64,000 bases of DNA, taken from positions 62,001-126,000 of the forward strand of contig NZ_JARLTC010000035.1 in NCBI RefSeq assembly GCF_029382225.1, written 5' to 3'. The notes below the pieces were generated by a model, which saw nothing but the letters and a program-made list of their open reading frames with translations, had not been told where the DNA came from and made no database searches. The translations under genes were made by a program, and so were the position numbers. This stretch comes from Spongiactinospora sp. TRM90649 (GTDB taxonomy: Bacteria; Actinomycetota; Actinomycetes; Streptosporangiales; Streptosporangiaceae). Within the stretch, counting starts at the first letter, position 1, and each line of letters opens with the position of its first letter. Positions 41,472 to 49,858 of the stretch are shown piece by piece.

Positions 41472-44468
41472 GTGGACGGTGAGCCGAGCCGCAGGACCCG
41501 GCAGCTGCGGGTGAGCCCGCCGCCGCCCGGTCCGCACGGCCGGGACGGGCTGCTGGCCGAGTTCGGGGAGGAACTGGGGGTCGGTGAGGCCCGGCACGTC
41601 ATGCTGGGCGGCGAGCACAGTGTGTGGGTGATCGAGGGAGCGCCGGCGGACCTGTTCGCCGTCGATCCCGTCGAGCGCGGCGCGTGGCATTTCGTCGGCC
41701 GGGTGACGGCGGACACGGTGATCCCCGGCTCCGCCCGCCGGACGCGGCACGCGCTGGTGCTGCGCACGGAGCCGGGCTGCCGGGTACGGCAGGTGCCGCT
41801 GTGGCCGCTCGGGCAGGCGCGTAACCAGGAGTCGCTGCGCGAGCGGCACGAGGCGCTGAGCCGTGCGCTGGATCATGGGATCACGCTGCTGCACGACTGC
41901 GTCCGGCAGGCTTTCCCCGGCGATGATCCAGCGGCCTTCGGCGGGGTGCGGGAGGTTCACCTGCCGGCGGGCGACGTCGGAGTCCTCGGCGACGGGGTGG
42001 CCTGGGCGGTGATCGACTCAGGCCGGGTCATGCCAACGGGGATCGGCGGGCACGCGGAACGGGTGGCCGGAGAGGTGATCGCCCTGACCAAGGGGGATCG
42101 GATCGCCGCGGTCGCCGACGCGGACCTGGTCCTGCGGCGGACCGGAGAGCTGGTGGCGAAGGGGATGGTGTGGGAGATCCTGATCCGGCACCACACCGAC
42201 GCGATGGTCGCCCTGGACCGATGGATCGACGACAAACGCCGGGTCGACGGCGATCGTCTCCAGGCCGGGCGTCAGGCCAGCGAGGGGGCGATGCGGCAGG
42301 CCGTGTCGGTGCTCGCGGACGCCGCGCGGGCGTCGCACGCGCGACCTCCTGCCGGCGGTGACGGCGGTGTCGGTGTCGGGGGTGTCGGGGGTGTCGCCGC
42401 ATCGGCCGGAGACGTCGACGCCGCCCTGGCTGTGTGCCGTCTGGTCTGCCGGGCCGTGGGCATCACGGATGTACGGCTCCCGCACGGCCCCGCGGACGGC
42501 CGGGTGGACGCCGTGACCAGGATCGCCACGGCCTCGCGCGTCCGGACCCGGCCGGTTCGTCTGGCCGGGGCATGGTGGCTGAACGAGGCCGGCCCCCTGC
42601 TCGCCCATCGGGCGGGCGACCGGACTCCGGTCGCCCTGCTCTGGCGGCGCGGTGGCTACGACATCGTGGATCCGGACGGCACGCGCCGGCGGGCCACGGA
42701 GACGACGGCGCGGGACCTGAGCCCCGAAGCCGTGATGTTCTACCGGTCCCTGCCGCCCGAGCGCGTCGGCGGGCTGCGACTGCTGGGCTTCGGCCTGCGC
42801 GGCGCCGGGGCCGACCTGGCCCGCCTGCTGATCACCGGGCTGGCGGCCTTCGGGCTGGGCCTGGGCGTTCCCATCCTGAGCGGGCGGATCATCGGCGAGT
42901 ACGTTCCGGCGGCCCGCACCGATCTCCTGGTGCAGGCATGCCTGGCGCTGGTCATGGCCGGTGTCGTGATGACCGCTTTCGCCGTGGTGAACGCGGTGGC
43001 CGTGGTGCGGCTCGAAGGACGGCTGGACGCCACGATCCAGGCGGCGGTGTGGGATCGGCTGCTCCGCCTGCCGATGACCTTCTTCCGGCGCTACTCCACA
43101 GGCGAACTCGCGAACGCGGCACTCGGGATCAACGCCATTCGCGCGCAGTTGACCGGCATCGCGACAGTCGTCTTGAACGCCGTCCTGCTCGGGGTGGTCA
43201 ACCTGGCTCTCCTCATCGCCTACAGCCCTTCGCTGGGGCTGCTGGCGGTGTCGGTCGTGCTGGTCCACGGCACCGCCTTCGCGTACATCGCGGTACGGCG
43301 GCTGCGGTGGCAGCGCGAGCTGGTCGAGGTGGAGTATCGGCTTTCCGACCAGGTGTTCCACACCCTGCGAGGGCTGCCCAAGCTACGTGTCGCGGGCGCG
43401 GAGACGTACGCCTACGCGCGGTGGGCGTTCACCTTCGCCGAAAGCCGCGCGCTGTACCGCAGATTACAGCGCGGCCAGTCGGCCATCACGCTGATCAACA
43501 CGGTGACGGTGCCCATCGGCACGTTCCTGCTGTTCCTGCTGCTCGCCGGACCGGCCATGGGGACTCTGTCGCTGTCCGGCTTCGTCACGTTCCTCATGGC
43601 GTTCACCACGCTGCTCGCGGCGGCGACGCAGCTGGTGACCGCTGTGTCGTCGGTCGGCCAGGTGGTTCCGATGTTCGAGAAGGTCCGGCCCCTGCTGACC
43701 GAACCGCCCGAGGTCGCCGAGGCGAGCGTCGCACCGGAGACGCTCACCGGCGACATCGAACTCTCCGGTGTCTCCCTGCGCTACGCGGACGACGGGCCGC
43801 TCGTGCTCGACGACATCTCCTTGAAGATCGGCGCCGGTGAGTTCGTCGCCATCGTCGGCCCCACCGGCTGCGGCAAGTCGAGCGTGCTGCGGCTGCTCAT
43901 CGGCTTCGAGCGGCCGACCACGGGCACCGTGCGCTATGACGGAGCCGATCTCGGCCGGCTCGACCTGCTGGAGGTCCGGCGGCAGTGCGGAGTCGTCCTG
44001 CAGCACGCTCAGCCCTTCGCGGGCACCGTCTTCAGCAACATCTGCGGCGCGGAGCCGTACACGATGGATGAGGCATGGGCCGCCGCACGCGCGGCCGGGC
44101 TCGCCCAGGACATCGAACGCATGCCCATGGGCATGCGCACGCCGGTCGCCGACGGAGCCCCGGGGCTGTCCGGCGGTCAGCGGCAGCGGTTGATGATCGC
44201 CCGGGCCCTGATCCGCCAGCCCAAGATCCTCTTTTTCGACGAGGCCACCAGCGCGCTCGACAACGAGGCCCAGGCGGTCGTCACGGAAAGCACCGGCCGT
44301 CTCCGGGCCACCCGCGTGGTCGTCGCCCATCGCCTGTCCACCGTCATCCGGGCCGACCGGGTCATCGTCATGTCCGGCGGCCGGATCGTCCAGTCCGGTA
44401 CCCCGGCGGAACTCATGGCACAGCGGGACGGGCTGTTCTACCGCCTCGCCCGCTCCCAGGCGGTGTGA
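41472..44468 (+). CDS. NHLM-type ABC transporter, permease/ATPase subunit with N-terminal sensor-like domain
   Basis: 998 aa from GTG 41472, 2 bp after the previous stop. Residues ~30-115 resemble the cyclic-nucleotide-binding-like domain of NHLM export subunits. A ~300-aa helical linker contains a Gly/Val low-complexity stretch encoded near 42355-42400. The TM domain lies at ~450-735; the ATPase ends the protein with GPTGCGKSSVLRLL, LSGGQRQRLMIARAL, ILFFDEATSALDN and VAHRLSTV. There is no C39 domain. It presumably forms the exporter with the peptidase-containing partner. Confidence 0.87.
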   Translation: MDGEPSRRTRQLRVSPPPPGPHGRDGLLAEFGEELGVGEARHVMLGGEHSVWVIEGAPADLFAVDPVERGAWHFVGRVTADTVIPGSARRTRHALVLRTEPGCRVRQVPLWPLGQARNQESLRERHEALSRALDHGITLLHDCVRQAFPGDDPAAFGGVREVHLPAGDVGVLGDGVAWAVIDSGRVMPTGIGGHAERVAGEVIALTKGDRIAAVADADLVLRRTGELVAKGMVWEILIRHHTDAMVALDRWIDDKRRVDGDRLQAGRQASEGAMRQAVSVLADAARASHARPPAGGDGGVGVGGVGGVAASAGDVDAALAVCRLVCRAVGITDVRLPHGPADGRVDAVTRIATASRVRTRPVRLAGAWWLNEAGPLLAHRAGDRTPVALLWRRGGYDIVDPDGTRRRATETTARDLSPEAVMFYRSLPPERVGGLRLLGFGLRGAGADLARLLITGLAAFGLGLGVPILSGRIIGEYVPAARTDLLVQACLALVMAGVVMTAFAVVNAVAVVRLEGRLDATIQAAVWDRLLRLPMTFFRRYSTGELANAALGINAIRAQLTGIATVVLNAVLLGVVNLALLIAYSPSLGLLAVSVVLVHGTAFAYIAVRRLRWQRELVEVEYRLSDQVFHTLRGLPKLRVAGAETYAYARWAFTFAESRALYRRLQRGQSAITLINTVTVPIGTFLLFLLLAGPAMGTLSLSGFVTFLMAFTTLLAAATQLVTAVSSVGQVVPMFEKVRPLLTEPPEVAEASVAPETLTGDIELSGVSLRYADDGPLVLDDISLKIGAGEFVAIVGPTGCGKSSVLRLLIGFERPTTGTVRYDGADLGRLDLLEVRRQCGVVLQHAQPFAGTVFSNICGAEPYTMDEAWAAARAAGLAQDIERMPMGMRTPVADGAPGLSGGQRQRLMIARALIRQPKILFFDEATSALDNEAQAVVTESTGRLRATRVVVAHRLSTVIRADRVIVMSGGRIVQSGTPAELMAQRDGLFYRLARSQAV

Positions 44469-44509
44469 TCCCCGCTTCGTGCGCGGCAGGGGACTGGGAG
44501 GATGTAGGC

Positions 44510-45346
44510 GTGACGGAGTTGGGGAAGCTGGTGCTGGCCGGGGCGCCGATCGGGCAGGTGGGGGATGTCGGGCCGCGGCTCGCCGATGCGCTGGCCGGGG
44601 CCGACGTGGTGGCGGCGGAGGATACGCGGCGGCTGCGGCGGTTGGCGGCGGACCTCGGGGTGACGATCGGGGGGCGGGTGGTGTCGTACTACGACGCCAA
44701 CGAGGCCGAGCGGGCGAAGGAGCTGGTCGGGGTGCTGCGCGAGGGGGCCACCGTGCTGGTGATCACCGATGCGGGGATGCCGGGCGTGTCCGACCCCGGG
44801 TTCCGGCTCACCCGGCTGGCCGTGGAGGCGGGGGTGACGGTCACCGCGCTGCCCGGCCCGTCGGCCGTGACGACCGCGCTGGCCGTGTCCGGGCTGCCCA
44901 GCGACCGCTTCTGCTTCGAGGGGTTCCCGCCGCGCAAGCCGGGCGAGCGGGCGCGCAGGCTGGCCGCCCTGGCGGGCGAGGAGCGCACGATGGTCTTCTT
45001 CGAGGCCCCGCACCGGCTCGCCGCGACCCTCGCCGCGATGGCCGAGGCGTTCGGGCCGGGCCGCAGGGCCGCCGTGTGCCGCGAGCTGACCAAGACCTAC
45101 GAGGAGATTCGCCGCGACGGCCTCGCCGTGCTGGCCGCCTGGGCGGAGCCGGGCGTGAAGGGCGAGATCACCATCGTGGTCGCCGGGCACGAGCCCGACA
45201 CGGGGCCGCCCGACCTCGCCGCGCTGGCCGCCGAGGTCGAGCGCCTGGCGGCGGCGGGCATGTCGCGCAAGCAGGCGGTGGCCGACGTCGCGAAGGCGGC
45301 GGGAGTGCCCAAACGGGAGTTGTACGACGTCGTTCATCGTGCTTGA
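44510..45346 (+). CDS. rsmI: 16S rRNA (cytidine1402-2'-O)-methyltransferase
   Basis: 278 aa from GTG 44510 with GGGAG 9 nt upstream. Tetrapyrrole-methylase fold: the N-terminal strand LVLAGAPIGQVGDVGPR (usually TPIGNLGD), VVAAEDTRRLRRL, VLVITDAGMPGVSDPG and ALPGPSAVTTALAVSG are diagnostic of RsmI, followed by FFEAPHRLAATL and ELTKTYEEI. It ribose-methylates C1402 of 16S rRNA with RsmH. First gene of the conserved rsmI-PMT-metG-tatD-ksgA-ispE neighbourhood, as in mycobacteria. Confidence 0.96.
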   Translation: MTELGKLVLAGAPIGQVGDVGPRLADALAGADVVAAEDTRRLRRLAADLGVTIGGRVVSYYDANEAERAKELVGVLREGATVLVITDAGMPGVSDPGFRLTRLAVEAGVTVTALPGPSAVTTALAVSGLPSDRFCFEGFPPRKPGERARRLAALAGEERTMVFFEAPHRLAATLAAMAEAFGPGRRAAVCRELTKTYEEIRRDGLAVLAAWAEPGVKGEITIVVAGHEPDTGPPDLAALAAEVERLAAAGMSRKQAVADVAKAAGVPKRELYDVVHRA

Positions 45347-45361
45347 CGGATCATCCCCGCA

Positions 45362-45367
45362 TAGGGT
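45362..45367 (+). promoter_or_regulatory. -10 element giving a probably leaderless PMT-1 transcript
   Basis: TAGGGT lies exactly 7 nt (GCGTTCC) before GTG 45375, the same spacing as at the paralogue (35616), and no Shine-Dalgarno is present. A TTGACG (45343-45348) is too close (13 bp) for an ideal -35. Confidence 0.35.
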
Positions 45368-45374
45368 GCGTTCC

Positions 45375-46952
45375 GTGCCAGTTGCCGACATCTCTCCCAG
45401 ACGCCTGATACCGCCGATGCCCGGCAGTCCGCTGTGGGGCTGGCTGGGACCGCTGGGCGTCACCCTGTTCGGGGCGATCCTGCGCTTCACCGATCTGGGC
45501 CGCCCGCACGCGGTCATGTTCGACGAGACCTACTACGCCAAGGGCGGGTGGGCGCTGGTCAACTTCGGTGTCGAGCGCAAGACGCTCGGCAGCAACCAGG
45601 ACCCGATCGCCGACCGCGCGATCCTCAAGGGCGACCTGAACATCTGGGAGCGGTGCACACCCCCGGAGGCGTCGCCCTGCCCCGACTACGTAGCGCACCC
45701 GCCGCTGGGCAAGTGGATGATCGGCGCGGGCGAGTGGCTGTTCGGGATGAACCCGTTCGGCTGGCGGTTCGTCGCGGCGCTGGTGGGTGTGCTGTCCATC
45801 CTGATCCTGGCCCGCGTGGCGCGGCGGATGACCCGCTCCACCGTGCTGGGCTGCCTGGCCGGTCTGCTGCTGGCGCTCGACGGCCTGCACTTCGTGCTCA
45901 GCCGCAGCGCGCTGCTCGACGTCTTCCTGATGTTCTGGGTGCTGGCCGGGTTCGCCTGCCTGGTCGCCGATCGTGAGGCGGCCAGAGCCAGACTCGTCGC
46001 CTGGTACGAGTCGTCGCCGCTGAGCGCGGAAGGGCCCCGGCTGGGCGGGCGTCCGTGGCGGCTGGCGGCGGGCGTGTGCCTGGGCGCGGCCTGCGCGGTG
46101 AAATGGTCCGCGATCTTCTTCCTGATCGCCTTCGCCGTCATGTCGCTGCTGTGGGACGCCGGGGCCCGGCGCGCGGTGGGGGTGCGCAGGCCGTACGTGG
46201 GGGCGCTGCGCCGTGACCTGCCCGGCGTCTTCCCTGCCATGGCGCTGATCCCGGCGGGGGTCTACCTGGTGTCGTGGACCGGGTGGTTCGTCTCCTCGCT
46301 CGGCTACGGCCGCAACTGGGAGCAGGCCACCTCGCAGGGGCCGTACTACTTCGTCTTCGACTCCGTCCGCTCCCTGATCGAGTACCACCGCCAGGTCCTC
46401 GGCTTCCACACCGGCCTGCAGACCGGCCACGACTACATGTCGGAGCCGTGGGAGTGGCCGCTGCTGCTGCGCCCGGTGGCGTTCTTCTACAAGGGGTCGA
46501 GCAAGGCGTGTGGGGCCGACTCGTGCTCCCAGGCCATCCACGGCGTCGGCACGCAGGTCATCTGGTACGGCGCGCTGGCCGCCCTGGTGGGCCTGATCGC
46601 CTGGTACGTGGCCACGCGGGACTGGCGGGCCGGGGCCGTGCTGATCGCCTACGCCGCGGGCTGGCTGCCGTGGTTCTACTACGCCCTCGCCGACAACCGG
46701 ACCATGTACCTCTTCTACATGGCCCCGCTGATCCCGTTCATGGTGCTCGCCCTGGTGCTCGTGGCGGGGCTGATCCTCGGCCCCGCCGACGCCACCGCGC
46801 GCCGGCGGGCGGTCGGCGCGGCGGCCGTCGGCGCGTTCGCCCTGCTGGCGCTGGCCAACTTCGCCTGGCTGCACCCGGTGCTGGTCGGCGACCTGCTCAC
46901 TTATCAGGAGTGGCGGTCTCGGATGATGCTGCCTTCGTGGATCGGCCGGTAG
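45375..46952 (+). CDS. Protein O-mannosyltransferase (PMT/GT39), paralogue 1
   Basis: 525 aa from GTG 45375, 28 bp after rsmI. Position beside rsmI matches mycobacterial Pmt (Rv1002c next to Rv1003), so this is the syntenic copy. Catalytic acidic pair MFDETYYAKGGW, HPPLGKWMIGAGEWLFG and about ten TM helices. Largely collinear with the copy at 33982-35616; lumenal loops differ (e.g. SSKACGADSCSQAIHG here). It uses polyprenyl-phosphate-mannose to modify secreted proteins. Its 3' end overlaps the convergent GT-C gene by 56 bp through a 9-bp tandem repeat. Confidence 0.9.
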   Translation: MPVADISPRRLIPPMPGSPLWGWLGPLGVTLFGAILRFTDLGRPHAVMFDETYYAKGGWALVNFGVERKTLGSNQDPIADRAILKGDLNIWERCTPPEASPCPDYVAHPPLGKWMIGAGEWLFGMNPFGWRFVAALVGVLSILILARVARRMTRSTVLGCLAGLLLALDGLHFVLSRSALLDVFLMFWVLAGFACLVADREAARARLVAWYESSPLSAEGPRLGGRPWRLAAGVCLGAACAVKWSAIFFLIAFAVMSLLWDAGARRAVGVRRPYVGALRRDLPGVFPAMALIPAGVYLVSWTGWFVSSLGYGRNWEQATSQGPYYFVFDSVRSLIEYHRQVLGFHTGLQTGHDYMSEPWEWPLLLRPVAFFYKGSSKACGADSCSQAIHGVGTQVIWYGALAALVGLIAWYVATRDWRAGAVLIAYAAGWLPWFYYALADNRTMYLFYMAPLIPFMVLALVLVAGLILGPADATARRRAVGAAAVGAFALLALANFAWLHPVLVGDLLTYQEWRSRMMLPSWIGR

Positions 46953-48465
46953 AGCCAGTAGAGCCAGTAGAGCCCGTGGCACCGGGTGAGTGGGTCAGCG
47001 CCCGGCGCAGCGGGGCCGGGACGCGCACGCCGTGGCGCAGCGTGATGCCCGCCGCCAGGCAGGCCAGCGGTACGGCGGGCAGCACGTAGCGGTAGTCGAA
47101 CTCGGCCGTCGCGGCGGGCGCGAGGATCAGCCCGAGCGCGGCGAGCCACGGCAGCAGCACGGGGCCGCCGAGCTTGCGCCAGCGCAGCGCCACGCCGTAC
47201 AGGCCGATCAGCAGCAGCCCGCCGAGCACGATGCCCGGCAGGTGGACGGCCCGCTGGTAGCCCTGCATGAAGTCGGCCCACGGCGCGACGATCTGGGTGG
47301 CGGCCGAGCCGCGCTCGTAGATCTCGGCGTCGGAGTCGGACTTGCCCCGGTAGAGGTCCCACGAGGGCAGCGGTTTCTCCACGCGCGGGAACTCGTACTG
47401 CAGGTAGGTGCTGGCGTCGGGGAACACCGGGCGGTCCCAGCGGAAGGCGCGGAAGAAGTCGCGCGCCACCACCGCCAGGTAGTCGCCGGGCTGGGACATG
47501 ATCGCCCGTGTCGCGAACCGGCTGGCGTTCTCGTTCATCTCCACGCTGAACTTGGTGCCGGCCGGGAAGATGTGGAACTTCTGCCCCTGCTGGTTCCACC
47601 ACAGGAAGCCCTGGCCGGAGATGCCGCGCTTCTCCTTCGGCACGACGATGCACAGCAGCGCGAGGTCGAGATCGCGCTTGTCGACGCCCATCTTGTGGCA
47701 GTCGGCGAACAGTGCGGTGCGCATGTAGAGGATGGGACCGTCGCTGCTGGTCATCGCGAACGTGCCGTAGGTGCTGGCGAACCAGCCCATGTAGCCGAGC
47801 ACCGGCACCGCGCAGGCGGTGATCATGGCCGCGATCGGCCGCCAGCCGACCCGCTTGATCAGCAGGTAGACCACGACCAGGGCCAGGATGGCCAGCCCGA
47901 TGCTGCGGGTGAGCGCGGTGAAGGCGCACAGCAGGCCGACGGCCGCCCCGATGCGCCAGGACATCCGCCGGTGCCACAGCACCAGCGTGATCACCCCGAC
48001 CACCAGCAGGATGAACAGCGCGTCCGACATGATCAGGTGCTCTAGCTGGATCTGGTACGCGTCGAAGAGCACCGGCACGGCGGCGAGGGTCGCCCCCCAG
48101 CCCGGCAGGCCGAACTTGCGGCTCAGCAGCAGGTACACCAGGACGGCGGTGGCCAGCCCCATCAGGTGCTGGGTGAACACCACCAGGCTGAAGCTGTGCA
48201 GCGGCTCCATGGCCAGCAGGTAGAAGCCGTAGCCGTTCGGCCGGATGGGATGCGGCCGGTAGGGGTGCAGCGCGACCGAGACGTATTCGTAAGAGTCGTT
48301 GAACCACAGCGCCGGGCGGTAGCCGAGCATGGTGATCAGCCGCAGCAGGCCGCCGAGCGCGAACGCACCGGCGAACCACCGATGACGTCGCAGTATGGCG
48401 AGCGGACGCATGCCCCTGCCTACCGCGGGCATCTTCAACCGCGGCTTGTTCACAACGCTCACCAT
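46897..48465 (-). CDS. GT-C-fold membrane glycosyltransferase-like protein
   Basis: 522 aa from ATG 48465. About ten to eleven TM helices and a first-loop acidic motif WFNDSYEYVSVAL in the position of the GT-C catalytic Asp; the His/Pro-rich NGYGFYLLAMEPLHS loop follows. A large extracytoplasmic segment lies at ~270-390. It resembles ArnT/GT39-related polyprenyl-sugar-dependent transferases, but the specific family is unclear. The C-terminal GSTGSTGSTG tail comes from the TAGAGCCAG repeat read antisense. Divergent from the GT2 gene at 48566; both may serve envelope glycosylation with PMT. Confidence 0.7.
   Translation of the reverse strand: MVSVVNKPRLKMPAVGRGMRPLAILRRHRWFAGAFALGGLLRLITMLGYRPALWFNDSYEYVSVALHPYRPHPIRPNGYGFYLLAMEPLHSFSLVVFTQHLMGLATAVLVYLLLSRKFGLPGWGATLAAVPVLFDAYQIQLEHLIMSDALFILLVVGVITLVLWHRRMSWRIGAAVGLLCAFTALTRSIGLAILALVVVYLLIKRVGWRPIAAMITACAVPVLGYMGWFASTYGTFAMTSSDGPILYMRTALFADCHKMGVDKRDLDLALLCIVVPKEKRGISGQGFLWWNQQGQKFHIFPAGTKFSVEMNENASRFATRAIMSQPGDYLAVVARDFFRAFRWDRPVFPDASTYLQYEFPRVEKPLPSWDLYRGKSDSDAEIYERGSAATQIVAPWADFMQGYQRAVHLPGIVLGGLLLIGLYGVALRWRKLGGPVLLPWLAALGLILAPAATAEFDYRYVLPAVPLACLAAGITLRHGVRVPAPLRRALTHSPGATGSTGSTGSTGRSTKAASSETATPDK
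46950..46976. repeat. 9-bp tandem repeat across convergent gene ends
   Basis: TAGAGCCAG is repeated almost three times (46950-46958, 46959-46967, 46968 onward). The PMT-1 stop codon is the TAG of the first unit, and on the other strand the units encode Gly-Ser-Thr repeats of the GT-C protein. Confidence 0.75.
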
Positions 48466-48565
48466 GAGTTAAAGGATGCCAGCCGTTTGGCGGTCTTGAC
48501 CCGGACACGGCCGGTCAGAGGGCATCATAGTGAAATTGCACGTGCCGCGAACGAAGGGTTGAGAC

Positions 48566-49816
48566 GTGGAACTGACCGTGGTCATGCCCTGCCTGAACGA
48601 GGCGGAGACCGTGGAGACCTGCGTGCGCAAGGCACTGGCCTGCATGCGTGAGCATGACATCGACGGCGAGGTGGTGATCGCCGACAACGGCAGCACCGAC
48701 GGATCACAGCAGATCGCCAGAGACGCGGGCGCGCGTGTCGTGCACGTCGAGGAGAAGGGCTACGGCAACGCCCTCATCGGCGGCATCCGATCCGCCCGCG
48801 GCCGGTACGTGATCATGGGCGACGCCGACGACTCCTACGACTTCACCGACCTGAACCCTTTCGTGGAGCAGCTCCGCGAGGGCGCCGACCTGGTGATGGG
48901 CAACCGGTTCAAGGGCGGCATCGCCCCCGGCGCCATGCCCCCGCTGCACCGCTACCTGGGCAACCCGGTGCTCTCCTTCATCGGCAGGCTGTTCTTCCCT
49001 TCGGCGGTCGGTGACTTCCACTGCGGGCTGCGCGGCTTCCGCCGCGACTCCATCCTCCGCCTGGGGCTGCAGACCGGCGGCATGGAGTTCGCCAGCGAGA
49101 TGGTCGTCAAGTCCACCCTGCAGGGCCTCGATGTGCGCGAGGTCCCGACCACCCTGTCCCCGGACGGCCGGTCCCGGCCGCCGCACCTGCGGTCCTGGCG
49201 CGACGGGTGGCGCCACCTGCGCTTCCTGCTCCTTTACAGCCCCCGCTGGCTGTTCTTCATCCCCGGCCTGGTGATGATGGTCCTCGGCGTGGTCGCGGGC
49301 ACCGCGCTGACCTTCGGCCCGGTGCGCATCGGCGAGCTGGCCTTCGACGTCGACACTCTGGTCGGCGCCTCCGCCATGGTGGTGATCGGCTTCCAGGCGG
49401 TGCTGTTCGCGCTGTTCACCAAGGTCTTCGCGGCCGAGGAGGGCTTCCTGCCGGAAGACCGGCGGATCAAGCGGCTGGTAGACGTGATCACGCTGGAACG
49501 CGGCCTGGTGGTCGGCGGGCTGCTGGCCCTGGCGGGTCTGGCGGGCCTGGTCGCCTCGCTGGTCCACTGGCAGGTCAGGGGCTTCAGCGAGCTGAACCCG
49601 CGCGAGTCGCTGCGCCTGGTCGTGCCGTCGGCCACCGCGCTCATCATGAGCTTCCAGACGATCTTCGCCGCCCTGTTCATCAGCATTCTCGGCATTCGCC
49701 GCACCAAGGAGACCCCCACCGACGTCGCCGCCTCCGCCGCGGAGGAGGCCGCCGAACAGGTCACCAGGGAGGCCCTGGCCGAGGAATCCAAGGAAACCAC
49801 CTCCACCAAGGCGTAA
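48566..49816 (+). CDS. GT2 polyprenyl-phosphate-hexose synthase-like membrane protein
   Basis: 416 aa from GTG 48566. The GT-A domain ~1-220: LTVVMPCLNEAETVETCV, VVIADNGSTDGSQQIA and the metal-binding MGDADDSYDF, then DFHCGLRGFRRD (catalytic region). About four TM helices follow (e.g. LFFIPGLVMMVLGVVAGTAL). This layout is that of dolichol-phosphate-glucose/mannose synthase-like proteins. It might supply a lipid-linked hexose to the neighbouring GT-C enzymes; the sugar is not readable. The acidic, Glu/Ala-rich C-terminal tail is cytosolic. Confidence 0.82.
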   Translation: MELTVVMPCLNEAETVETCVRKALACMREHDIDGEVVIADNGSTDGSQQIARDAGARVVHVEEKGYGNALIGGIRSARGRYVIMGDADDSYDFTDLNPFVEQLREGADLVMGNRFKGGIAPGAMPPLHRYLGNPVLSFIGRLFFPSAVGDFHCGLRGFRRDSILRLGLQTGGMEFASEMVVKSTLQGLDVREVPTTLSPDGRSRPPHLRSWRDGWRHLRFLLLYSPRWLFFIPGLVMMVLGVVAGTALTFGPVRIGELAFDVDTLVGASAMVVIGFQAVLFALFTKVFAAEEGFLPEDRRIKRLVDVITLERGLVVGGLLALAGLAGLVASLVHWQVRGFSELNPRESLRLVVPSATALIMSFQTIFAALFISILGIRRTKETPTDVAASAAEEAAEQVTREALAEESKETTSTKA

Positions 49817-49845
49817 ACCGGTTCGGGAGCGGCCCGCGAGGGCTC

Positions 49846-49851
49846 TAGGCT
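49846..49851 (+). promoter_or_regulatory. -10 element upstream of metG, leaderless spacing
   Basis: TAGGCT is followed by 7 nt (TGGAAGC) and then ATG 49859. This is the same arrangement as at both PMT genes, suggesting a leaderless metG transcript. -35 sequence weak (TTCGGG near 49822). Confidence 0.35.
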
Positions 49852-49858
49852 TGGAAGC

